NCBI GenBank assembly: GCA_000727475.1
Contig: KL647326.1
Span: 62,001 to 126,000, forward strand
Source: Sarcocystis neurona
Lineage: Eukaryota > Apicomplexa > Conoidasida > Eucoccidiorida > Sarcocystidae
DNA length: 64,000 nt
Reading direction: 5' to 3'
Shown here in pieces: positions 1 to 10,672 of this stretch (the first letter of the stretch is position 1; every line of letters begins with the position of its first letter). Position numbers and translations under genes: made by a program. Below the pieces are notes generated by a model, which had not been told where the DNA came from, searched no databases, and saw nothing but the letters and a program-made list of their open reading frames with translations.

Positions 1-205
1 CACGTAGTACAACCTCGTGCAGATCTCCTGTGCAGTGTGTACTGTTAGATTGCGAATAAAGCTGCGTAGATGTTTGAGAAGACGCCTGCCGTTGTCTATA
101 CACGAGAAAAAGCACACGTCTTACAGTCATAAAAACCCGCTCATCTGCCCTAACGCACGACGACATACGTGCAACTGCCTGTACACGCCGATGGAGGCCT
201 TCAGC

Positions 206-754
206 TCAGATCGGAAACCGAACAGGCGAATAAGGTGATAACCACACAGAACAGGATGCGTTGTATACCATCTGTGTGGAGGAGAGCACTGGTGCATATG
301 CGGAGGACGTGAATATGTACAGGTTCACTATCACGCGGGTCAATGACCACAGCCTCCTGTGCAGTTGATCAGACGCCTCTCTGTTGCGTAGTCTTACCTC
401 CTGCTTTCGGGCATTTGTGCGGCGTTGCATGCGTGCTTCGCTACTGCGAGCAGTTAAAGATTTTACGGCGGCAAAAGCAAGGTTCGCAATAACCCACAGA
501 CTCCACAGCTCTTCGCCGCATGCGTCCGGGTAATCTTTCTCCTCTTCGTTGCTCACGTTGCTTGATTCTCTGGTGCTGCTGCTGCTGGTCGACAAGTCGT
601 TCATCGAGCGGCACCTCTGCGTCTCCCAGGCCTCTTCTGCGCGCCACTGCTTGACGCTGCTGGTGGTGGTTGTGTCGCGCGCGTTGTTGCAGCCGCTGGA
701 GAAGTCACCCTCTGCTGCGTTGCAGCAGCACACCATGCAGGTGTCATCACGCAT
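206..754 (-). CDS. possible Ser/Thr-rich coding exon, unrecognised
   Basis: An open frame of 182 codons on the minus strand starts at an ATG at 754. Its middle is rich in serine, threonine and glutamate, followed by a more ordinary stretch with charged and hydrophobic residues (ELWSLWVIANLAFAAVKSL). I do not recognise it. A second minus frame is also open over about 441-647 and encodes a Gln/Arg-rich string. The CAG/CTG-rich composition removes stops from several frames, so length alone is weak evidence. The end near 206-330 may be intronic read-through. The coding call rests on the balanced composition of the central part and is tentative. Confidence 0.25.
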   Translation of the reverse strand: MRDDTCMVCCCNAAEGDFSSGCNNARDTTTTSSVKQWRAEEAWETQRCRSMNDLSTSSSSTRESSNVSNEEEKDYPDACGEELWSLWVIANLAFAAVKSLTARSSEARMQRRTNARKQEVRLRNREASDQLHRRLWSLTRVIVNLYIFTSSAYAPVLSSTQMVYNASCSVWLSPYSPVRFPI

Positions 755-1639
755 GGTGCTGTCGCGAGTGCCTCTTTCGTATACTCTGCTCCTGGGCTTT
801 TCCCTCCTACTCTTGCTCTACTAGCCGACCGCTGAAGTGCTCCTCAGCGACGCTGGTATTGACGGAGAGAGCGACCTGCTGCCTTGTGTGAAGCTGCTGC
901 TAAGCTGCCTACGCTGCTACAAATAGTGTCACAGCTTCTGCTGCTGAAGCTGTCCTTTACAGCTGCTGCTGGTGGTGCTGCCTCTAGTTTCCGTCAAAGT
1001 GCTGTCAAAGCGACGAGTGGAGTCTGTCGGAGAGGGCGCCTGACCTGCCGGGATGGTCAGAATGAAGAATGAAGCTGAGGAAAAAAATTCACCGTCTCTG
1101 CCAGCCATAAAGGCTCACGCCAGTTTCTTTTTCATTGATTCTCTCCTCGAAAGTGTGGAAAGGGGCCGCATCGTCGGCGGCCAGTGGACAGAATAGAACT
1201 CATGAGAGGGATAGATACCTTGTCCGTATACTACATATTATGGTCGATGATACGTAGTTTCCGGAGGATCGCGGATAGGTGCTTGTGGGTGTGCATCTCT
1301 GTGGATGCACACATTCTACTTCTGGTGGAGCGAAGAGCACGCTCAGCAGGCGCGGAGTGCTTGTTCAACAAGCGCTGCCATGGTCGAGTAGAGGTTGAGG
1401 AGGCGAGAAGACGCGCACGTATGTATACATAGATTATAAGTGCACACTGGAGCGCAAAGCAAATTCGTTTGTAAAAAAAGGACCTGCGCTTCCTGCGTTG
1501 GATCTAAGCAGCGGTTCCTGTGGAACCTGCCCTACAACGACGGCAAGAACATGAATGTATCCTGTTAACGTGTGCATCGCGTACGATAATACACCGAGCG
1601 CGGCCACGTGTTCGGGCGAGAAAAGTATTTGTGTTGCAG
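755..1639. other. no supported gene; CTG-rich, small hairpin
   Basis: The stretch is CTG/GCT-rich up to about 1,010. A plus-strand segment at about 1,184-1,274 could be an exon, since it ends at an AG|GTGC donor, but it is unsupported otherwise. A 9-bp stem with a 6-nt loop lies at 1,289-1,312. Confidence 0.3.
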
Positions 1640-2838
1640 AGAGAATTTGTGTCTTGCCTGCGAGTAAATTTCTGCAGCAGGAAGGGTGTCCGGCCGAAAG
1701 CACATGTTTCTCACAATTTGAAGAGACTGCTTTTCCGTGTTGGGTAACAGCCCCCTTCCGATTCCTTTGCATAATCTCTCACATTGCAAAGAGAGCGAGG
1801 AAAAAAAAAGGGGTTGTATGCTCGATGGAAGAACTGTCTTTTCAGATGAAACGTGAGGTTTGGTTCTTCGCGGAGTTTCAATGCAGTAAGGGAAGTCAAA
1901 ACCACAGCAAAAAGTTGGACTGTGCCCTACATTCGCCTGTGTGTAGAACTGGTTGTTTTTCAAGGACAACAGCAAAGTTTCGTCGTCAGGGCAGCATTCG
2001 AAACCGACGGTTCAGCCATATATTTCCCGATTCCTTTTCCTCACTGCTTACGTTGAAGATACATCAGGATCACGCGTTTGCCTCAGAAACCCAGACGAGA
2101 ACTCGAAAATCTGCACATATTGCGGGAATGGCTCGCAAGAAAACCGAAAACTGTTTCCTTTGGTGAAAAGCGTAGGAGGGAGCTGGGAAAAGGCTTTACG
2201 CGTTGAGGCGGCTACGGGAGCAGTTGAGCAACTAACGATATCTGTGCTATGCAAAATGGTCACGGGATAGCGGATGAAACTAGACTCTTCGCGTCACATG
2301 TCAAGGCACACGTGCGTAACTGAAGTAAAAATCCTAGTAGATGAGGAGAACTCGTTGGGCGCTAAGAAGGAGAAATCGTAGGAAGCTGAACTGAAACCGT
2401 TTTACCTCCACCGCCCGACTAGCCACGACAGTGTGTACCTCATGCAGCTGTCCCTGACATTGTAAAAAGTCGATTCTTCGACTGTGGCCGCAGAGCGAGA
2501 GAACGAGCTAAGCGATCCCAACTGCATGGCTAAGTAGTGGAAGTTTTTACCTGGTAGAAACTCCGGCGACGCCATAGAATAGCCAGCATTCATACGTACG
2601 GGTCGTTGTGCATCGCGAAGCGGAAAATGCGGAAAAAACAACGTGCACCGTGATTGCATCGCTTCACGCTGCTGAAGAATTAGCGAAACGAAAGTCACGT
2701 ACCAAAAATGAAGAACAGGGGGGACTATGCGTTCCCCGGGAGCCGTTTCTGCCGAAGTGCGACGTTCGGAGCGTTGGAGACCGTGTCTACGAGTTGCACG
2801 GGATGGCCCCCGCGGGCCCTTCGCTCGAGGAGAGCTAG
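1640..2838 (+). CDS. partial gene model, about four exons, unrecognised protein
   Basis: Four plus-strand exon-like blocks join in phase: 1,640-1,685, 1,887-2,009, from 2,059 on, and about 2,588-2,838 ending in TAG. The 1,887 acceptor has a pyrimidine-rich tract ending ATGCAG. The 2,010-2,058 intron is 49 nt and joins ...RAAFETD to DTSGSRVCLRN. The second large block contains a C-x2-C pair (ICTYCGN); the last is helical and charged (SLHAAEELAKRKSRTK). An AATAAA lies about 47 nt after the stop, consistent with a 3' end. I cannot place the first exon or the donor between the third and fourth blocks. No family is recognised. The alternative is separate short genes or partly chance frames. Confidence 0.4.
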
Positions 2839-3236
2839 GCTTTGGAAGAGCATCAGCCGGAAAACTGTGGTGCTGAATCGGAGTAAATAAAGGAAGGCAC
2901 TACGAGAGGCAATAAGACGTGAACAGCCTAGAGGCACGAAGCGGGCGTCACTGCACTTTTCGAGAACCCACAACTGATTGCCATTAACCGCACCTGGTAG
3001 CTCGTGGACCACAGATGATGATGACAACAATCTTTCAAACTCACATCCTCCACTCCCGCTGACCATGAGTCGCTGCATCCACCAATTAAAACGAGGAGCA
3101 CCGTAGAAACAGGGGATGTAGCAGGCAAGGCAGAAAAATACCCTATTTGGGGGGAGAGAAGACAACAGTACAACGGTGCGGTAGGCTGACTAGCTTCGTG
3201 TTGACATTTTCCGACGGTTTGTGCCGTCCCTCCCAG

Positions 3237-3528
3237 CTGATCTCTCAACACAGTCACATAGACCACATCTGCAAAGCACACACCTCAGGATGACGGTTCG
3301 ACGTTTCTACGTGAAGTTGTTGGGAAAGGTTCAACAGCATCTCCTCACTGCTAGGCTCACCTACACATACTCGTATGCCACACACTGCATACGCACCGAT
3401 ATTATCACTGTCACACCGTAGAGTGAGACATACATCAAAACTTCCACTGTGTGCAGGTGGACTACTACGAAGAGTTCGCCGCCCTGTACCAAGGGGTCGC
3501 ACCGCCATCGAACCTTGCGTTTGTGTAA
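3237..3528 (+). CDS. C-terminal exons of an unrecognised protein
   Basis: Two plus-strand exons fit well. The first, 3,237-3,328, follows a strong acceptor (CCGTCCCTCCCAG) and ends AAG|GTTC. The second, 3,457-3,528, follows TGTGTGCAG and reads VDYYEEFAALYQGVAPPS before a TAA stop. Phases agree: two lead bases, then 30 codons, then phase 0. Upstream exons were not identified, so the model may belong to the gene ending at 2,838 or may start at the internal ATG at about 3,290. No family is recognised. The terminal acidic-aromatic stretch looks like genuine protein rather than a chance frame. Confidence 0.4.
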
Positions 3529-3689
3529 CAATGCCCCGAATGCCACCCACTTACTGTTCGTGGCCCGGCAAGCAGCGCGCCACATACGAGCTGATGTAGA
3601 GTGAAGCTGTTTTCTGTTATAAAGGACCGAATGTGATGTATAGGTGAGAAACATCTCAGAGGACGCATGTAAAGACGAATTCCAGGCTA

Positions 3690-3814
3690 AGACAGCTTCT
3701 TCTGGGAATAACCCAGAGCTGATCATACGCAGGGAGTCTACATTAGTCTCTCTGGTAATATCGCAGGTACACGACGTATGATCAGCTCTGGGTGATTTCC
3801 AGAAGAAGCTGCCT
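3690..3814. repeat. 40-bp terminal inverted repeats, MITE-like element
   Basis: The arms at 3,690-3,729 and 3,775-3,814 are reverse complements at about 36 of 40 positions. Both contain CAGCTTCTTCTGG and CCCAGAGCTGATCATACG or their complements. A 45-bp centre separates them. No open frame is present. Size and structure match a small non-autonomous DNA element or a strong hairpin. I see no clear target-site duplication. Confidence 0.7.
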
Positions 3815-4390
3815 GCTCTTGAACTTCCGCGTTTATGGCGGTTGAGTCCTAAAGGCCGTTTTCACGCGAAGCAGCTCCACGACTGCCAGCGGCAACATTT
3901 CAGCTTTCTTCAACTGTGTAAAACATAACTTCAGAACAGTGTTTACGAAACGTGCAGTCGTCATTGTGTCTCTGCACGTACAGCTGTATGGCCTAGGCTC
4001 TCACGCCGCTTGCTCAATGGAGGCTCCGTTGCTCGTTCCCGAAGGTTATTTGCCTTGCTGACGTTCTTAATCGACTGCTTCTTGGATTGTAGCTGCTTAT
4101 CTGTAGACGCCTACTTCTTTTTGTGATATATATTTATATATCAATTTGTAAAGATACACATATGTAGAGAGAGACATTTATAGAGGAGTGTAGTTATTTA
4201 AAAGAGCGTTTCAGCCACGAAGTAGCACCTGGAAGCGGCAGCAGCCCGGGCCAGCGCTACACCTGCGCGTCGCTCACGGGCGAACGACATTCAGGGTGGA
4301 TCTATAACGTAATATTGCTGTTTGTTCGAGATATATCTGCGTGCAAAAGGGTACAGGTACTTGATCTTGCATAAGCAACAACGACCGCAG
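3815..4390. other. no supported gene
   Basis: Mixed-composition sequence with a short AT palindrome at 4,125-4,142. Possible small exon-like segments near 4,240-4,300 were not convincing. Confidence 0.3.
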
Positions 4391-4658
4391 GTTTCTTACA
4401 GTGTAGGCCGCTTCGAACACCAGATGGAGACCAAGTATTCCGTTCTGGATTCATAAACCAGGAAACAGCGTCTCATTGAGGGGAAGGGTATGTTATTCTG
4501 ACGAGGCTATATGTATGCTGCCTACAGAGTTGCGGCGTATCTGTGGCGACAAAGTCATGGCGGCCATCACGCCGTTCTACGTGTTACTGAAACTGACTCT
4601 GGACTACCAGCAACCCCGGGCGCCCATGGTTGACCTGCGTTTGGGGCGTGGGCAATAA
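4391..4658 (+). CDS. three short in-phase exons, unrecognised protein C-terminus
   Basis: The blocks are 4,391-4,434, 4,462-4,487 and 4,528-4,658. They join in phase to give RFEHQMET, then KKQRLIEGK, then ELRRICGDKVMAAITPFYVL, ending in TAA with AATAAA immediately at the stop. The implied introns are only 27 and 40 nt (GTATTC..AACCAG and GTATGT..CTACAG). The peptide is amphipathic and plausible, with a hydrophobic segment after the charged helix. Upstream exons are not found. The very short introns are unusual and could mean that the joins are accidental. Confidence 0.38.
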
Positions 4659-5565
4659 AAGGACAGCCCGTCTGGAGAGGGTTCCCGAATGAACCGGCGA
4701 CACTTTGCTTCCCTTCACTGTCACAAAACTGAGGGTCGTCGTCGCTTCGTCTGGCACGGGAGCTCGCGAAAATTTTCGTGGGCGCGTACAATGCGGCGGA
4801 TACGCCTTTACCCGGTAGAACCACTACAAAAGGTCGCGCCGGTTTGGTGACACACATTTTCTTTCGTAGTCTTTTCTTCGGCCGCAGTGGCACCAAGGTA
4901 CGCAGGTGTCTTCATTTTTATGTTGACACGGAGCAGCTGCTTCTCCGCGAGGCATCTACAGGCACGGCTGCGTCATCTTCCCATTCCAGTTCTCCCACCG
5001 GCGGCCGCCGCACCATTTTCTCTTCACGTCTCCCCTCCTTCGTTCCTGCCTTTTAAAACTGGAGGACCGTACAGAATTACGTATGCATATATTTTATACG
5101 TGAACGTAGAATGACGTGACGACGCCCATGCGAGGCGACCGTCGGACTCAACACGTGCATGGCGAGGAATACCGTTGGCCGGTGTGCACAGGTCTGAGGA
5201 TATGTGTAGTATGTGCGACTGCTCGCTGCGTATCCTTTCTGTGTGGTAGACATTTGACCGCTTTTTTCCGCGCTCGTGCTCCTGCTTTCTTGCTTTTTTA
5301 AGTGCTGTGAATCGTTCCATGTTCTCGGACACCTCTAGTCTTACCTTTCTAGTTCTGGCTTAAGTACGTCTGGTCCCGCCCCCGCAGCTAGCGAAAGCCG
5401 TCCCTGTCGCATTTTCTTGGTGACTTGCATTTGAACAGCTGTTCTTCTCGTTTCGTGCTTCTCTCTCCGTTCCGCTCCTTCTGATTGGCGTCTGAACCGT
5501 GTGCCGGGGAATTTTCCTGTCGGTCTCCAAATAGTTATATCCGAACGGGAACCGCGTGGCCGAGG

Positions 5566-7087
5566 ATGGAAGCGGGCCGCACTGGAGGTGCTGCGGCTTC
5601 TGCAGGGGAGGCCCAGCGAACGACGCGTTACTGGGATGAGAAGACAGGACGACCCGCAGAGCAAGCTTCAGAAACTGGAGAAGATGCAAACTATTACTCA
5701 AGAACAGCGGCGACGTTCTGCGGCGAATGCCTCGCCCTCACATTGGGGGCCGCCACAACGCTTTCTCTCGCACTCTTGCAGGGCGGCGCCGTCCTCGCCG
5801 ATGTGTGCTGGCGCGCTATCCGCAAGTCTTGCTGTGATACTGGTGAGATCCTTCATCGCAAATTTTCCTAGTACACGTGGCGTACTTCCTGGATTTTTCT
5901 TTTCCCGACGTGGTGACTCCAAAATTGGACCACTGTTTGATCGACCGTGGACGCTATTCTTCGTCGCGCATCGACGTGACATAAAAATACACTGTTACCT
6001 TGTACAAAAGTCTGCCACACAGCATAAACCAATGTTGTGAGTATGCGCCGATGCTTATGACTGCATGCGTGGGATATGCGGTGGGCGATGGCCGGAAGCG
6101 AATACACATGCACGTGTACAATGCAAATTTTCGTGTGTGTTGGTATACAAGCGTGCTCTGACGCAGCTGATGTCTTTATAACACGTCTACGGTACATTTG
6201 ACCAGCTGCGATTGTCCACTCTGACGCCCAAACCCTGTATTAACTCACAAGGCCGTCGCTTCAGTGTACACTTTGGTCCTTGCCGATCCCGCAGCAGATG
6301 TACTTCCTTCCGTCTGGTGCAAGTCGTACACGACTGCAGTTACAGCAGTTACAGTTTTGCGCGGATTCTGCCAGAGATTATTCTTGACATGTGTTAAGTA
6401 CATGTGTGAACACGTGCGTATATCTGCGTGTGTGCACAGCACCACACACGTCTTCAGCCGGTAAACGCGTGTAGGCAAGTAGATGTTTTTTGGTATAAAG
6501 TGCTTTGTTTCCAGACAAACGCTTGACGCTCCACCGCATTGGTGGTGCCCATACACCGTACAAGAATGGGCATGTATCCACGTTCTGCGGAGGCAGTAAG
6601 AAGGTACCTACGTGAGTATGTGTAGGGGGCGGAGTGCAGGCTACTCAACAAGCGTCTAATCAACCGTTGTCTCTTATTCGAGGAAAGTCTCGTGTAGAGT
6701 CTACACGAGACTTTCCTCCACCACTCGTCATGCGTCTGCGCGTATGTAAGTGTATTTTTAAACACATTGACGAATCTATGTTGTGGACCTAGGTAGCCCA
6801 GTGCGAAGTGAAGTCCAGGTGCACCACTGTTTTTCTCGCAAGATACCCAGTTTCTTCTGTACAGATCCTGCGACTTGTGCGTACACCTCAGAACCTATAC
6901 GCAGAGTGCTCACTTTCGACCACGAGCAGCGGCCTCTTCATTACCTAGCTCGTCTGTGGTGTTGTCCGCTACTCTCATTTGCTTTTTACTCATATGTTTC
7001 TCTCCTTGTGATTTTGCCAGTCTCTACGTTGTGCACGTGGAGACACACGGTCACCGCTTCATTCCTGACGACACGCTGCCGCTGTAA
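5566..7087 (+). CDS. five-exon membrane protein candidate
   Basis: The proposed exons are 5,566-5,842, 6,295-6,390, 6,515-6,595, 6,793-6,958 and 7,021-7,087, all phase-consistent. The start ATG sits in a fair context (CCGAGGATGG). Exon 1 encodes a polar N-terminus (RYWDEKTGRPAEQASETGED) followed by a likely membrane segment (CLALTLGAATTLSLALL). Later exons are Cys- and basic-rich. The last exon follows a strong pyrimidine tract (TTGTGATTTTGCCAG) and ends HVETHGHRFIPDDTLPL. The TAA overlaps the ATG of the next long frame (TAATG). Function is unknown. Exons 2 and 3 are the weakest. Three consecutive phase matches with good acceptors argue against chance. Confidence 0.42.
6680..6718. repeat. perfect 18-bp inverted repeat, 3-nt spacer
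   Basis: GAGGAAAGTCTCGTGTAG at 6,680-6,697 is followed by AGT and its exact reverse complement at 6,701-6,718. It lies in an intron of the membrane protein model. Confidence 0.95.
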
Positions 7088-9198
7088 TGTGCGTGCTTCC
7101 TGCAGCAACTGAAAACGTGCTACGGTTGCCGCTGCGTGGATCTGTACGTGCTGGTGATCTTCTGCATTACTTACGTACGCAGGCCTTTCACGCTCGAATG
7201 CGACTTACTACGTCCCTCCCCAAGAAGTTCGATACGTCTATCAAGAGCCCGTGCGTCTCTACGTGCCGCGTGCACCCAGCGGCTACTACAGCGGCACATC
7301 CAACACTTTCTTCCCCACTTCTCGTGTGCCCTATATGTAGTGACGAAGGAGGTGCACGCAGTATCTGCGGCACGTCACGCTACAGAGGGGTACTTGAGGC
7401 TACAGACGCGAAAAGAACTCATGCACATCTTGAACTGATGCGTCTTGAGGCTACAGACGTGAAAAGAACTCATGCACATCTTGAACTGATGCGTCTGCGG
7501 TTGCCTGCTGCACGAGCGTGGGCTCTTGGCGCAGCTTGTGCTCTGCGAAGGCAGGAAAATTGGGTAACCACGGTGCGCAGGACAGACACTCACGAGAGCA
7601 GTCCCCTACGCGCCTGGCGTACGCACCCAAACAACGTGCATCACAAGGCAGAAACTTACGCCAGAAACACTTTGCAAGCAGGGCACAACGAGCTGAAAAG
7701 CGTGCAGTTTACGACGGGCGATCGTTCGCATGCTGTGTCGACTATGAGCCACGGCAGACTTTCGGTGTCCTGTTACGCGGACACGCAGCTTCACCGCGGC
7801 AAGTGCAGAGAGCAAAGGCAGCTTAGCTGCTGTGAGAGAAGTCTTTCTCGGAAAGACAACAGCAACAACCGCAGCAGGCACGCAGCTGCTGCTGATGCGG
7901 CAGCAGCGTCACCTTGCAGAGGGGATCTCTGCAACAGCGGCCACAGTCGACAAGCAGAGTTGAGAGGGGTAATTTCCAGTGCAGCTGTCAAGGACAGTCG
8001 TGTACGAGGAGCAGGAGCAGCTCCAGACCGGCGGACCGAAAACGCAACATCAGGAATAGGGGCAGCAGCAGCAGCAGGGACGACTGGGGAAGAACGTATG
8101 TGTATGAGCAACAGTAAAGAAGAAGTGGCTAGGACTGCAGTTGTGTGTAAAAGATGGGCAGCGACCGCAGCAGGAGACGCTACTTCGAGAGAAGCATCCA
8201 CCACCAAAAAAGCTGTAGCTTCTGAAAAATTACTAGGACAAACAACGGCGGTGGCAAAAGCAGTGCTACAAGGCCGTCAGAGCCGCCCAGCAGCAGCCGG
8301 AGCGGACGTATCGTCAGGAGGAGATTACCTGAACCTTACTGCCGAGCAGCTGCAGCACACAGCAGAGCAGGTGTCCTTAAAAAACAGGTCTACTGGTTCT
8401 ACTGGGTCAACAGCCAGCAAAGAGCTGCATGCGGCGGAGGACAGCTGTCAGGAAGAAACAGCAGCAGTGGGCTGTGACGATTTGCCGTGGGGAAACATAT
8501 TGTGCCTTGTGCAACGGTGGCATCAGACACTTACTAGCTACCCGGAGTTTGTATTGCTGAAATTCACTCATTTTCCTCTCCCACAGAGTTCAAAGTGCTC
8601 CACGAAGGGATACTATTGGGACCGCTTCTCCAACGAAACAGGTGAAGCAGCAGAAGAAGTGATAGGTGAAACCACGGGGAAAGAAGGTTCTGACGATGCA
8701 ACGCGAGGAGCCGAAGTAGCAGCAATAGCTGACACGGCAAGAGAGACAAGTACGTCAAAACGACGAACAGCAGCTATAACAGCGCTTGAAGCAGGCGCAG
8801 GAACAGACAAAAATGCTGAAGAGCGACACAGAAGTGTCACTGAATACGAGAAACGCATATGCCTGAACCACCGTTGCATGGGTAAGTCTCTCAACCTGGC
8901 GGTACCATGCGTGCCAGAACAACTTGAAACGCCCCAGCCACTATCCTTTTACCCTCCCCTTTTTACGAGTAAAGATTTGATGTCATTTCGGCTGCCATGG
9001 CACGAACTACGAAATGACGTATGTTGCCCATTTTTTGGGGCGAAGGTCCAACGCGAAGGGAGCACACCCGAGGCACGAACTGGTACAGGTAGCGAAATTG
9101 AGAAACCCAGCTTCTGGGGACGTTATTTTTGTCTGCGTAGCTTCTCCCCCATTGCAAAATCAAGAGCAGAGCTTGAACAACGTGGAACGAACTACTGA
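7087..9198 (+). CDS. long Ala/Thr/Ser-rich open frame, unrecognised
   Basis: This frame of 703 codons is far longer than chance for this composition. It has low-complexity Ala, Thr, Ser, Arg and Glu segments typical of CAG-rich coccidian proteins. More ordinary sequence follows, such as YPEFVLLKFTHFPLP and EYEKRICLNHRC. It contains a 51-bp tandem repeat that keeps the frame (17-residue unit). A strong donor, ATGG|GTAAGT, occurs at 8,881, so the real exon may end there and the rest may be intron. A good acceptor at 7,105 (TTCCTGCAG) may be the true exon start rather than the ATG. No domain, signal peptide or membrane segment is evident, and function cannot be assigned. Confidence 0.5.
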   Translation: MCVLPAATENVLRLPLRGSVRAGDLLHYLRTQAFHARMRLTTSLPKKFDTSIKSPCVSTCRVHPAATTAAHPTLSSPLLVCPICSDEGGARSICGTSRYRGVLEATDAKRTHAHLELMRLEATDVKRTHAHLELMRLRLPAARAWALGAACALRRQENWVTTVRRTDTHESSPLRAWRTHPNNVHHKAETYARNTLQAGHNELKSVQFTTGDRSHAVSTMSHGRLSVSCYADTQLHRGKCREQRQLSCCERSLSRKDNSNNRSRHAAAADAAAASPCRGDLCNSGHSRQAELRGVISSAAVKDSRVRGAGAAPDRRTENATSGIGAAAAAGTTGEERMCMSNSKEEVARTAVVCKRWAATAAGDATSREASTTKKAVASEKLLGQTTAVAKAVLQGRQSRPAAAGADVSSGGDYLNLTAEQLQHTAEQVSLKNRSTGSTGSTASKELHAAEDSCQEETAAVGCDDLPWGNILCLVQRWHQTLTSYPEFVLLKFTHFPLPQSSKCSTKGYYWDRFSNETGEAAEEVIGETTGKEGSDDATRGAEVAAIADTARETSTSKRRTAAITALEAGAGTDKNAEERHRSVTEYEKRICLNHRCMGKSLNLAVPCVPEQLETPQPLSFYPPLFTSKDLMSFRLPWHELRNDVCCPFFGAKVQREGSTPEARTGTGSEIEKPSFWGRYFCLRSFSPIAKSRAELEQRGTNY
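7393..7494 (+). repeat. two tandem copies of a 51-bp unit, in frame
   Basis: Units 7,393-7,443 and 7,444-7,494 differ at one base (GCG/GTG, Ala/Val). Each encodes a 17-residue unit beginning LEATD.KRTHAHLELMR. Confidence 0.95.
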
Positions 9199-9970
9199 AA
9201 TTACTCTGCAGACTTACAGGGAACACGGCAACACGCGCGTACGTGGGCATCCGTGCGTAGGGCTGCGCCTACACGTAGTTGCATATATATTCATGTCGGT
9301 CAGTCACCTACGTGACGGCGGACACGCCTACGTGCGTGTGCCGAAAAGTCAGCAGAGCTGTACGTTCGATGAGTGGGGCGGCTGACACTCAGACTGTCCG
9401 TACGCAGCAGCTTGCTGTTTACCCGTCTGTGTGAAGAAGGCGACAGAGAAGTGTGCATATATGTGCATACGTGTATGTATGCATATATATATATATATAT
9501 ATGTATAGGGGAGACAGGGAAACGAAGCAGGTATGTAGACAGTTGCTTGTACTACCTGAATATATGCATCTAGGGGCGTTTCAGGACGTGTAATCCTATT
9601 TCGTAACGTCGCGACTTTCCGCTTTTGAGTTTCTTGCTTCTTCTGTGTTCGTGGGGAGTGCGTCCCCTTTTGCCGAGAGTTGCGAGAATTTGCGGCGAGA
9701 AGCCGCTCAGGAGTGCCATGGCGAAATGGAACGAATGTGTAAACACTGGTTGTACTAGAGTCGTGTTCGAAGTACGTAAGGGCGTTTCGGGAGATGGTGT
9801 ACTACTTTGTAGTCCTCGCACTCTTCTGTGTTTCAGTTTGTTGCATTTCCATACGTGTGGGATGTGCGTTCCCTTGTTCCAAGAGTTGTGGCGACTCAGT
9901 AGTTCAGGCTTCGTAGTGCTCCACAAGCAATCACGCTTGTGCGAGGTACATGGAGCCTTAAAAGGCCCAG
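9199..9970. other. no firm gene; TA microsatellite and a degenerate duplication
   Basis: A (TA)n tract lies at about 9,483-9,503. Two similar blocks, about 9,636-9,690 and 9,822-9,900, share the order CTTCTGTGTT, GTGCGT.CCCTT, and GAGTTG.G. Possible plus-strand exons are not well bounded. Confidence 0.4.
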
Positions 9971-10322
9971 GTCAGATTCTTTGACCTTTACAATCAGAAC
10001 TGCGTCGCCACAAATAAGGGAAACAATTACCTGTGCTACGGTTACAATTACACAATCCGATAAGGTACTCGTATGTGCCCACGTGACGCTCTCAACAGCT
10101 TCACTGTCACTTTTCGTCATCCCCTCAAATTCTTTGCACGTATACCGCTGTTGCTCGCTCTACTAGGGCACCTCCGCCAACGATCCGCCGCCTTGGGATC
10201 CACCTTGCGTGTCGACTTTTTCGCGGCAGGCTTCGACGTCCAGCTCAAGCGTTCTTCCTGACACCAATGCCTTCGTTTTCCTCAACGGCTTTCTCGGTCG
10301 CGAAGCACCAGCCTACACCTAA
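9971..10322 (+). CDS. two terminal exons of an unrecognised protein
   Basis: Exon 9,971-10,064 ends CAATCCGATAAG|GTACTC in phase 0. Exon 10,167-10,322 follows CGCTCTACTAG and encodes 51 residues ending in TAA, including ANDPPPWDPPCVSTFSRQ and DTNAFVFLNGFLGREAPAY. The Pro- and Ser-rich peptide lacks an internal ATG. It has an ordinary amino-acid mix and exact phase agreement. It may be the 3' end of the long frame starting at 7,087, but the donor phase at 8,881 (phase 1) does not match the lead base at 9,971, so at least one exon would be missing. No family is recognised. Confidence 0.42.
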
Positions 10323-10672
10323 TGAGTCCACTCATTTTGCCGGAACACTTTAAAACGTACTCATCAGGAGCATTTATTGTGTGACACGTGCGCAAGACAG
10401 GCTCCCTCGTACAAACGCATACACGTACACGCGCACCCCTTTAACCTGCACAACCACTTCTGCGCTTGGTACATGCGGAGGCACGTCCGCTTTGCGAACG
10501 TACACTTGTCTGATCATCAGAGTGCTCCGTTACTTCTGTACGCCCTTTTTCTTCACGCTTTTCTTCCTTGACTGCGGAGAAACAATTCGCACACAGGAGT
10601 CGCCCCGAATTATTGCGCTGTTTCTCTCTGGTGCTGCTGCCGGTGTTGTTCACACTGGTGACACTAAAGCTT

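Noticed and set aside
1555..2166. 203-codon plus-strand frame
   Set aside because: Overlaps better supported exons in other frames (1,887-2,009 and 2,059 onward) and has no features of its own.
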